Source: Acridotheres tristis (taxonomy: Eukaryota > Chordata > Aves > Passeriformes > Sturnidae). Taken from it: DNA of 64,000 nucleotides. The notes beneath the pieces were generated by a model. That model saw nothing but the letters and a program-made list of their open reading frames with translations, had not been told where the DNA came from and did not search any database. The DNA lies in contig CM072891.1 of assembly GCA_037013685.1 (NCBI GenBank), positions 2,598,001 through 2,662,000 of the forward strand, in the 5' to 3' direction. Shown piece after piece: positions 41,914 through 50,984 of this stretch (its first letter is position 1; every line of letters begins with the position of its first letter). The position numbers and the translations under genes are program-made.

Positions 41914-41985
41914 TGGTGTGTGTGTGTGTGTGTGTCTGTGTCTGTGTGTGTGACTGTGTGTGTGACTGTGTGTGTCTGTGTGTGG
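41914..41985. repeat. Interrupted GT microsatellite
   Basis: About 70 bases of (TG)n are broken at intervals by TCTG and TGAC units. On the GJD2 strand this is an interrupted CA repeat located about 0.6 kb beyond the stop codon. Confidence 0.9.
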
Positions 41986-42022
41986 ACTGGCAAAGAAAAA
42001 AATGGCAAAATTATATTCAGCA

Positions 42023-42028
42023 TTTATT
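42023..42028 (-). terminator. Candidate GJD2 poly(A) signal
   Basis: TTTATT on the plus strand gives AATAAA on the gene strand, about 570 bases after the stop codon. Alternatives are ATTAAA at 42435-42440 and AATAAA at 41540-41545. Which is used is not decided by the sequence. Confidence 0.35.
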
Positions 42029-42597
42029 TTTAGCATGATAGAAAATAGCTAGTAATACACACCAGGAATAAAGTCTGTGATTTAGACAAACAAAATAAGA
42101 CATCTGTGAGATATGTGAACGCAGATATCCTGACTGAGCTGTGGTTAGGCTCCTTACAGTGTGCTTACTCTCCTTTTAAAACATGCTTATGCCTGCACAT
42201 TGCAACAGTGTCCCCCACCCTACCCCATATAGAGTATCCTTGCAGAGTTTTTGATATGAACATTCTACACATTTACAACAATTAGTCAGACAGTTCAAAC
42301 TGTAAACATCCTAATGACAACCAACAAGCTGCTTCACTGACAGATAAAACCCAATCATTAGAAAGAAAAGTAAGAATAATAGTAGCTGTGCTGTAAGGCT
42401 AGGTCAAGCATGGTTTTATAGCTGTTTTTCAGTCTTTAATATAGTGCTGCATTTTGCAGCTAGTTCAGTAAGTGCAGATCCAATACCTTAATGGCTTTCT
42501 TGGTGGTTTGATAAAATGCTTGCCTAAGCAATGTACCTTTCTCTAATGGTATCTGGGTCTGTTCCACCTGGCACAGTGTTTCAGTTCTGTCACAGCC

Positions 42598-44116
42598 TCA
42601 CACATAAGCTGAGTCACTTGACTGAGTCCTGCCGAAGTTAGGCATGCTCATTCTTGGCAGGTCCTTATTTCTGATTTCATATATGGATTTCCTTTTTGCC
42701 TGTACTCCTCTCACTGCCATTTTGATCTTTCTCCAGCCCAAGTGGTTCAGTTCTGCCAAATTAAGCACCACACAAATCCCACTGACAGCAAACATGAATA
42801 CCAAGAATACAGTCTTCTCAGTGGGTCTAGAGACATAGCACTCTACTTCTTTAATGCAAGGGTATCTGTCACATTCGTACATGGAAGGGACATTGAATCC
42901 ATACAGAAAATACTGTCCCACTAAGAATCCAATCTCTAGGGCATTTCGAAAGACCACTTGGATGATATAAAATCGAGAAATGCCTTCTTGCCTCCTCATC
43001 TTTGATTTTGTAGTTCTGATAGCAGGATTGGGGATTTCCTTCACTTCTAAGCAGTCTGGTTCTGCCTCTTTGGTGGAGTTCTCAGTGTTTTGCAGCACGC
43101 CATTGACAATAGTGTTCTTGATTTTCTTACTGTCCTCACGCTTCATTGAATCCTGGTCCCTTTCCAAGGTAAGGAAGACAGTGGAGTACCTCCGTTCCCT
43201 TTGTTTAGCAGACTGGTGAACGGAGTATGTTATGAAGCACAGGCTGGGAGTGCACACCATGATGATCTGGAACACCCAGTACCTTATGTGAGAAATGGGG
43301 AAAGCCTGGTCATAACAAGCCTGGTTGCAGCCTGGCTGCAGCGTGTTACAGACAAACATCGTTTGCTCGTCATCGTACACCGTCTCCCCTACAATGGCCA
43401 CAATGAGAATTCTGAAGATCACCACCACGGTCAGCAGGATCCTGCAACAGAGAAGCCCGTCAGTGCGCGCCGCCGCCGCGCGGCCGGGAGCTGTCCAGTG
43501 CTGACCGGGCCGCGGCACCGGCACCGGCACCGGCACCGGCACCGGCACAGCTACTGGCCCCGGCACCTCGGACCGGCCCCGGCACCTCGGACCGGCCCCG
43601 CTCCGGCGCGGGGGGCGCGCAGGCTGTGCGGCATCGCCTCGGCACGGCCGTGTGCCACAGACCGCGGGCGGCGGTCAGCGCTGGCCCCTTGGGCGGAGGG
43701 GCGATCCACACGGGCCCGGGGGCCCCCGAGAGCGCGGCCGGGAAAGGCGCGGGGCTGCGCCGGCAGCGGGACCCCGATGGCACCGGGGTCTCCCCGACGA
43801 CCGTCCGGAGCCCCGTGGCTGCTCGGGGACAAGGACGGCGGCGTTGGCGATGTCCCCGCGCCCCGTGCCGCATACCAGCCTCCCCAGCACACACACACAC
43901 AGACACAACACACGCGAGCTCCAGGCACACCCCGAAAGAGCCCGGCCGAAGGGCACGGCGCAGCCGGGACCCACCGTGCGCCGCCGAGCTGCTCGGGCAG
44001 GAGGGGATCCCCCCGTGCTCCCCGCAGCTCTCCCGCGACCCTTACCTCCCTATCATAGTAGAATGCTGCTGCACGGCAGCTTCCAGTAGCCTCTCTAGAA
44101 TAGTCCATTCCCCCAT
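42598..44116 (-). CDS. GJD2: Connexin 36/35 (gap junction delta-2), two coding exons
   Basis: Join of 44116-44046 (71 bp, start ATG at 44116-44114) and 43441-42598 (844 bp, stop TGA at 42600-42598), giving 304 residues. Exon 1 ends GGGAG before GTAAGG; exon 2 follows TTGCAG; a split Arg codon (residue 24) joins MIG to RILL. Connexins form hexameric plasma-membrane hemichannels that dock into gap junctions; this one makes electrical synapses and couples beta cells. Visible are the N-terminal helix (1-20), four membrane spans (about 20-42, 77-97, 181-204, 234-255), the first-loop cysteines C55, C62, C66 and second-loop cysteines C214, C219, C225. Ser110 and Ser276 lie in basic contexts and match the regulated serines known in fish Cx35. 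The C-terminus SAYV is a PDZ ligand, known to bind ZO-1. The mammalian cytoplasmic-loop glycine run is absent, explaining 304 against about 321 residues. The start has G at -3 and +4. Nothing suggests a broken gene. Confidence 0.98.
43442..44045 (-). other. GJD2: GJD2 intron (604 bp, GC-rich)
   Basis: The donor on the gene strand is GTAAGG directly after the exon 1 AG. The acceptor is CTGTTGCAG directly before GATCCTG. The position after residue 23 is the conserved intron site of the delta connexins. The whole intron lies in the CpG island and carries GC-rich tandem repeats at 43514-43604. It also has a short CA run near 43888-43902. Long open frames in several registers here are a by-product of GC-rich DNA that is poor in stop codons. 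Confidence 0.95.
43514..43604. repeat. GC-rich tandem repeats in GJD2 intron
   Basis: Two adjacent arrays are visible. GGCACC is repeated five times with a partial sixth unit at 43514-43548. A 19-bp unit (GGCCCCGGCACCTCGGACC) is repeated twice with a partial third copy at 43556-43604. On the gene strand the hexamer reads GGTGCC, which would encode Val-Pro if translated, but it lies upstream of the splice acceptor. Confidence 0.93.
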
Positions 44117-44448
44117 CGCTGTTCATCCGGAGACAAAGACTTTGGCAAGCGTAGGGGATCTCTTCACTTCTGCCTTTTTTCACCCCTCCTATTTTTTTTT
44201 TTAATTTTTTTTTTTTTTCTTTTCAGGGGGAGGGAAAACAGACCGAAGAGCAGTCCGTCTCTACCGCCCGCAGTCCGGTGGCGGGAGGGCGGCTGGAGGC
44301 AGCAGCCCTGCCGAGGGTTCCCGGCTCGGTTCGGCTCGGCCCGGCTCTGCGGGGCTTGGGGCTGCTCGGCAGCCGCCACCGGCCCGGCCCGCTCGGCTCG
44401 TGGCTCAGGGCGGCGGGCGGACCGGCGGCGTGGAGGGAGGAAGGTTGG
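44117..44448 (-). other. Probable GJD2 5' leader region with oligo(A) tract
   Basis: This is GC-rich DNA upstream of the GJD2 ATG. Plus-strand 44191-44224 is almost pure T, so the leader RNA would carry an oligo(A) stretch broken by UU. An out-of-frame ATG lies at 44126-44124 on the gene strand. The transcription start was not determined. Confidence 0.45.
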
Positions 44449-44501
44449 CTTTAATGTCTTGCTGCCTCTAATCTGCCTTTAAGTAGTCTCCGCTTGCGTC
44501 A
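44449..44501 (-). promoter_or_regulatory. Possible core-promoter motifs upstream of GJD2
   Basis: Read on the gene strand, TGACGCAA (44501-44494, CRE-like), CTTAAAGG (44483-44476) and ATTAAAG (44455-44449, a weak TATA-like word) are followed by pyrimidine-rich and GC-rich DNA. A start site near 44420 would be compatible, giving a leader of about 300 bases. This is motif inspection only, and CpG-island promoters often lack a TATA box. Confidence 0.25.
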
Positions 44502-44559
44502 CTGACAGGTTGGTGGAGAGCAGCCAAAAGCAGCGCTCGGATTTTCTCATTTTTATTAC

Positions 44560-44615
44560 TCCCTTGAATACAAACAAATAAATGCAATAAAAATAAATGA
44601 AATAAATAAACGGAG
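44560..44615. repeat. AT-rich wedge in the CpG island
   Basis: A run built of AAATAAATG and AATAAA-like units (on the plus strand) separates two very GC-rich blocks. It contains several overlapping AATAAA words on the plus strand. Confidence 0.7.
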
Positions 44616-44850
44616 GAGGAGCAGGGGAGGGCGGAGGAAGAGCCGCCCCGGCAGGCTCATGGTGCAGCCGGGTGCCCGGTAGCCCGAGAGCCCCGGCCGG
44701 GTGCCCGCTGGCCGCCCGCCCCCGCCCGCCGGCACTCCCCGCGCTCCGCCCGGCCCCGGGGCTGCCCCGGAACGCGGCCCTAGGGCGGCAGGGGGACACC
44801 GCGGGCCCCTGCCCTGCTGGGCTTCGCCTCGCTCCTAGACATCAAACCAG

Positions 44851-47800
44851 CGGTGTCACACAGCAGTGACCTTACTTCTTAGAACTGCTAAACCCTGGAA
44901 GATATTTGACTTCAAATTGCATCTTTATTCTCCCCTGATTACAGTTGTAAGAATCACTGCAGAGAAATCAAGCTCATATATAGCCATTTCAGAGAATTCT
45001 GAGACTGTTTTATTTATGCTAGAATAGACACCAAATCTTCATACAAAGCATCTCTAAACAGTAGAAGAATAAATCCCTGCATTATAATCAGTCCACATAT
45101 TTTATTTTCATAAACAACTGTGCTTAAAATAGATTTTTTCATCTTACAGATACCCTCACAGGTTGTACCTGAGACATTACTAAATATTGGTACCGATTGA
45201 AATTAACTTCTCCAGTAAAAAAACTTCTCTAGTGTAAAATATATTTACAAAATAATCAAGTAAACCTTCACATCTGCTCAACTAATCTCATTAAAGAACA
45301 ACACAAGAAAAAATCTCATCAGCCTAGTATCAATATTCCTACCATTGAACTTGGTAAAATCAAATTTTTTCTAAAGCAGAACTGCACAGGCATAATAAAC
45401 AGTGTAGTCCTTTTTTATTATTATTCTTTGCAGCTCACAAGCCAATTCCATGTTATATTAAACATGTTAAGTGTTTTCTGAATAAATGGGACCATGCTTC
45501 ATCTGTGCAAGAAGCATCTGTATGCTTTACACACCCCAAGGTTTGTTATCTTTTCATTTGGACTATGCAGATGGTCTCTGCTTCATGTGATACTGGGTCA
45601 GTTGACTGATTGAATTAGGAAAGTATCAAACAAGTGAGGATCAGTAAATACAGAGAAATGCTGCACAGAAATTGAGAGATTTTTATTCTCTCCTAGTCAA
45701 GAGTCTTTGGCTTTTTGTGTATGGTTTCTAAAAATTGCTGTTGCAACAACACTGAAGCTAAAAAGAAGTTAGAGTTTAGTTTGGTTTGTTTTAAGAGGAC
45801 TGTGGTATCTATCCAGCTACCCTGACAACTGAGTGTCTCATATAGACCAAAATTGTCTGTTTGCAGATGGATCTGAAAAATAGAGAAATGAAAGCAGTAA
45901 GGGAAGCAGTTATGCATGTGTAGGAGAGAGGGCAGGGAATATGCTTACAAGCTAATGATGATAATCCTATTTAGCACACCAAATGGGGGAAAACCTGTGA
46001 TTGAAGTTACTGAGAGGGGAGAGAAGATTTTGGTTCATAGACAAATAACAGAATTTCTACAAAGGAAAGCTGCTCCCTGGTACTGGGATAGAAAAACCAT
46101 TTATCTAGGCTTTTAGGACCCTTAAATAAAAAGGAATTACATTCTGATCATATCAAACATTGGTCTATTAATTAATAGTTTGGCAGTGTTTGCTGTGTTC
46201 CTGACAGCCCAGTCATGAAGATAAGGAGATGAAATATCATAAATGAATAAACATATAAACATTGTTACTAAATTGTTTTTTATTTAATTATGGTTTAAAG
46301 TTAAATTATTTCAGATCATCTTTTACAGGAGATACATCTCATTCTGGAATACTTGACATCTCCTTTTCTAGCAGTAACCTCATGCAACCCTGCAGCCACA
46401 TTCACATGCAGGGTACTTGGCCTTCCTCTTGAGAAAGTTTACAGAACTTCAGACTTGGTGAGTTTGGAAAAAAAATTTCAGAGGGTCTCTTTCACAAGGC
46501 CAACATTCATTTTAAGTGGCTAAAAAATTCAAAGGAAGTTGCTATATCGCAAATTTATGTGTATGATTTCTGAGGCTATGAATTTCTGTCCTTTATCGGA
46601 GGCCTGACTTGCTGTCAAAATAGAAGTAATAAAAATCAACATGATGTTCTCTGTGTGTTTTACACAAAAGTGAAAATTGTATGAAGAATGCAATTAACTG
46701 CATTTCCATTATCCTTTTCATGAATAACAACAATCTCTGGACTTATCTGACAAATTGTCTAAATCAAAAAGTGCTCAGACTATGTAAAGTCATGACTGTA
46801 AGTTGTAGACATAAGAAGATTTTCAGCTTCTAAAGGTTCATCTTAGTTTTTACACCATTCCCCTGAATGCTTCAGCCAATGGTAAAGTCAGGATTTGCAG
46901 AATAACAGTCTGCCAAAGATGCTGTGGATGTATATTGCACAGTGTACATTTTCAGATTAGAAACCCAGGGCCTACATTTCATTCAAAAGCATTCAGGATT
47001 ATCAAAACTTTATATCTCCTGGTTTACAAAGAACTGTTTCCTAATGAAGCAGCAATAACAGTTTGCAACAGGGCTAAACTTGTATTTTTCTTTTTTTTTT
47101 TTTTCTGTTGCATAGAAAGGACACAAAATCAGCTTGCTATTCCACACATAGGCTTTTGGGTGGTAGGGTGTAATTTTTTTTCCTCTTGCTTTGCATTCAA
47201 AGAGAATAAGCATTTCTGTTCTGCCCAAATTCAGTATAAACTCTGTCATTCCTAACAGGATCTCAAACAAGCTTTGCAAAAAGAAAATTCAGTCTGCATG
47301 TGTTCAAAGATGCCAGTGCCGTGATATTAATTTCTGATGAAATAATATAGACTGAGTTGATCTTGGATTAGGTCTGAAGAATGAGACTGTGTGTGTCCTC
47401 AGTTTGAAGCCAAACTGAGGTTAATCTGTCTGTAAGAAGCTGTAGGCCAGATTCTCTCTAAGAAATCCAGCCCTTTTGCCCTGATCTGGTTTTGCAAAGG
47501 GTCTGGAGAGCAATCAAATCTTGCAGGATGCACATTCCTCAAGGAAGGGGCAGAGCAGACTGAGAGCAGAATTGACACATTTGGCTCGTCGGTCAGACCC
47601 CCTGCAACCTGGACGTGGGTGACACGACGGGGTCAGGATGAGGTAGCCACATGGCCAGTGCTGTCATGCAGTGTGCTAAACAGCATTATCCCCCTGCTTC
47701 ATTGCTTTCCCTGCTGAGGTCTACTAATGTAAAAACACAATGCGGATTACATGAGCCTTCCACACTTACTGCCTCCTTTTACATTTATACATTCATTCTA

Positions 47801-50800
47801 AATTTATTCCAAATATTTTATCTTAAAATAAATTGAATCAATTATTAGCACTGTGCCAATCTTCCTCAATGCAAATTTTTGCAGCTGTTTACAGTGGATC
47901 CATCATCATAGCAAATGAATATATGTGATATTTACAGTCTAAAATTGCGTGGCAAATGACTGTATTTCATTGTTATATTGGAAATCACTATTTCCACCAT
48001 TTGTAGCAAACGGGAAGCAAAGAAAGAGCTTTAAATTATATAAATTATTATTTATTATTAATAAAGAAAATAATGGGGTTTTCTTTCAATAGTTTTTGTG
48101 AAAAAATTACCTTGCCCTATAGCTGTATAATATACAATGTGACTATTTTCTAACTAGCATTACAAAAGAGAGATTTTTCAGCATTACTTTCATAAAGCAT
48201 TAGAACATTCTTTGGAAGACTGGTATGATAAATGTTTCATTTCTGATAGTATTTGGTGTAGTCCATGAAATCTAAGTCATTAGCTACTAAACTGAAAATG
48301 CCTTTTTAAGATCTCTCATAGCCATCTGCTATGCTCTGTTTTCATTTGGTGCCATGTGTGTATTAATGAAATGATTGCATCAGATTAAATCTTTTATTCA
48401 TAAAATCATCTAGGTCATCTGCTTCTACCTACACTTTCTCTCTCATTAAAATGAGCATTTGTGTGTATGTTCTCTCCCCACTGTATTAGTACAATTCTAG
48501 CTGCAGTTAGCTGCTGTATAGAGACTTTAATAAGAAATCCCTCCCCATGTCATTTTCTCAAATGAAATTCCCTCAAAAGATAACTCTAGTATATCAGAGC
48601 AGAGAAAGTGTGTTTTTTCTGCAGTTTTAAAAGTAATGACTTCCCAAAAGGTAAAATATTTGGATGTGCTAGTGATTTCAGTCCTTCACAAGAGAAAGCA
48701 ACGTTTGCTGCCAAGAAATGGGTAGCACACTCTTCCCATCCATTCAACAGTGTTTGTGCCAAAGCTGTCAACTGCAGGGTGGGCTCTTGTGGCCCTTGTG
48801 GTGAGCATGGAATAGAGCCTGCATTTATATGATTCATCCTTGACAGTAGCAGCGTCAAGTGCACAGAATTCAGGATTTCCTGTAATGCATGAACAGACAA
48901 AACATTCAGTTAACCTAATAATCAAATTAAGATTATTTTATGCATCTGAGGTCCATATCTACAAATAAAGATTGCTATAAATGGAAAGCTATTCAGGAAA
49001 ACAATGAATGTAATCAGTGGAGAAGGAATAAATCTATGAATAGTCATGAGTTTCGAAAATGAGGGTTCATAAGTTATGTTGAAATTCTATAACTATTCTT
49101 GCAAGGGGGTGGAGGGGCTACCATAAGAAATATTGACAATGGGGGCAGGTACTAAGTAAATACTCCACAAACTTCTGAACTAAGGGAATCTAAAATACCA
49201 AAATATAACTGCTTTAACTCGAAAACAGATTTTAAGTATCATACTTTCCTAGTTACTGAATATTTTATTTCCTGACAGAAAAAAATCACCTAAGTTTTAT
49301 GGGGCTCTTGTAAGCTGTCCACAGGGACCTTTCTATGCACAAATTAACAGCTCAAATCAATTTCCTAGGAAATAATTTGAACCTATATACTGAATTACAA
49401 TTGCATTTACTTCTGGCATATTTACAGCTCCTAATGCAGCAGCATCTGCACTTCTTGCAAACTCAGATTTATTTGCACACAGGATTCAGCCAGAGGAAGG
49501 AAAATATCATTGAAACAAATGACTTACTGGCTCTGCAAAGAAATACAAAAGAAGTAAAATATTCTAGTGACCAGACGATCTGCTGCCAGTCTGTTGGATT
49601 TCCTTTCTGACTCTCACCCATTTCAAAGCACTCACATTGTGCTAAAGCATCCAAACCTCCATTAATGCAATTTCATGGATTATGATGGTTTAAGCGTAAC
49701 TTTGTGAGCAATCTCATGTGGATTTCCATTTCAGTTTTCTTTAAGATTTCATATATACTAATGAAAGAGCCTTGGACACAAAAGAGTATGAAGGATTCAT
49801 AGATAAACAGATTTAGTACACATTTTAAGGATGAAAAAAATATCTGCATATTAATATTAATAATTAATTCAATATGGGAGTGAAAATTTTTCACCATTGC
49901 ACAAATGATTTTATTCCTAGAGTCTATTCTTTCAAAGATACATATTACAAAATAAATGTGGCCCAGTATAACTGAATAGGGTATTGTGGTAAAACACCAG
50001 CCAATTATACCAGCTGTATGCCAGAGCCAATGCAGAATATTGTTAGACTCAGTTTGGCAAACTTTATTTTTCTCTTTTCCATCAAAAAGAGTTACAAATT
50101 TTCATTAGAAGAAACACAATTAAATTGAACTGTAATAATACCTTCAAAAAATTTATATCATAATCTACCCATCCTGTGGTAGTAAATTTTCATTGTACTG
50201 ATAGCAATTCCCACGGGCATTAGATGAGCCAGAATTTAAAAACCTTGAAGGTATTTATACCAGAATATTTAAAAATTTCCTATGGCAGAATATGAATTAC
50301 GAGAAAGTTATTGAATGCTTCAGGATATTCAGAACAACAGAAAAATAAGATCCAGCAATAAGAAAAGAATTGTCTATACTGGGACTCCTGGCAGCATTTT
50401 GATACTCTTCTTATTCCATACAAAAAAAGAAAATAAAGTATGAGAAATCATGCTTCAGTATTTCAGCATGAATGCATTACATCAAGCTCTTTTTTCAGAC
50501 CTACTGCTTATCTCTGCCATGTCTACATTTGTCTTCAACCAAATGCTGAATCTCTGTACTCCCGGCTGCTTTCAGTTCGATGACGTGATTTACTGAAGAG
50601 TTCTTTTCCTTTGTTTTTATTGTTACACCACCATATGTTTCCAGTATTCCTGGTGCCCCCCCTCCCACCCTTGTCTTCTCCCTCCCCATCTCACCAGTCA
50701 CAGAAAGGAATTCACATTACATTAGCACTTCCCTTCAGAAGCCAGGCTGAAACAATCCCTTGAAATAACTAGGGCAGTCAAGTGATTGACTTGAAAGTAA

Positions 50801-50979
50801 ACTATGTCAGTGAACGGGAGTGAAAAAGCAGGAGCTCAATAAGAAATGCAGAGGATTTTTAATCCTTCTGTCATTCAAAGATTCTACAGTTGTAATTCAA
50901 ATTTATGAAATATATTTGATACTAATTCTATTCCAGATATATAAGGTATAAATATGTATTGATTGGTGCACAGATGCAT
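44851..50979. other. Intergenic DNA upstream of GJD2, no gene seen
   Basis: This is AT-rich DNA with no recognisable exon. A small CpG cluster occurs at about 47587-47630, some 3.5 kb upstream of the GJD2 start. A T-run of about 15 lies near 47090-47105. A weak CR1-like phrase near 48397-48430 is too short to call. Confidence 0.5.
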
Positions 50980-50984
50980 ATATT

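Larger units (their letters stand above)
41533..42597 (-). other. GJD2: Probable GJD2 3' UTR and 3' flank
   Basis: This segment follows the GJD2 stop codon in the direction of transcription. Minus-strand poly(A) signals that could end the transcript are ATTAAA at 42435-42440, AATAAA at 42023-42028 and AATAAA at 41540-41545. Which one is used cannot be told from the sequence. The CA repeat (41914-41985, read as CA on the transcript) would be inside the 3' UTR only if the last signal is used. Confidence 0.45.
43370..44126 (-). other. Overlapping upstream ORF in GJD2 mRNA (50 codons)
   Basis: An ATG at 44126-44124, 10 bases before the GJD2 start, opens a different frame. It runs through exon 1 (to 44046), across the splice junction and into exon 2 (43441-43370). 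It ends at TGA 43372-43370. Spliced length is 153 bases, so 50 codons plus stop. Its start context is weak (C at -3, A at +4), whereas the GJD2 ATG is strong, so ribosomes would mostly scan past it. The peptide has no recognisable domain. It could lower GJD2 translation; this is inference. Confidence 0.5.
43440..44850. promoter_or_regulatory. CpG island spanning GJD2 promoter, exon 1 and intron
   Basis: GC content and CpG density rise sharply from the start of GJD2 exon 2 to about 44850. The rest of the window is AT-rich and CpG-poor. The island covers the first coding exon, the intron and upstream DNA, as expected for a CpG-island promoter of a leftward gene. It is split by the AT-rich wedge at 44560-44615. 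The outer block (44616-44850) could serve an upstream first exon or a divergent transcript, but no direct sign of either is seen. Confidence 0.85.

Noticed and set aside
42598..43566. A single-exon 322-codon reading of the connexin starting inside the intron
   Set aside because: The reading starts at GTG in repeat sequence and lacks the conserved connexin N-terminus. The true first exon with MGEWTIL and matching splice sites is at 44046-44116.
43201..44204. Several long open frames on both strands over the GJD2 intron (up to 285 codons)
   Set aside because: They are shadows of the CpG island and of GJD2. GC-rich DNA has few stop codons, and none shows a domain.
48397..48430. 'cataaaatcatctaggtcatctgc'-type phrase (partial CR1 resemblance)
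   Set aside because: Only a few words match and no octamer tail or extended similarity follows.
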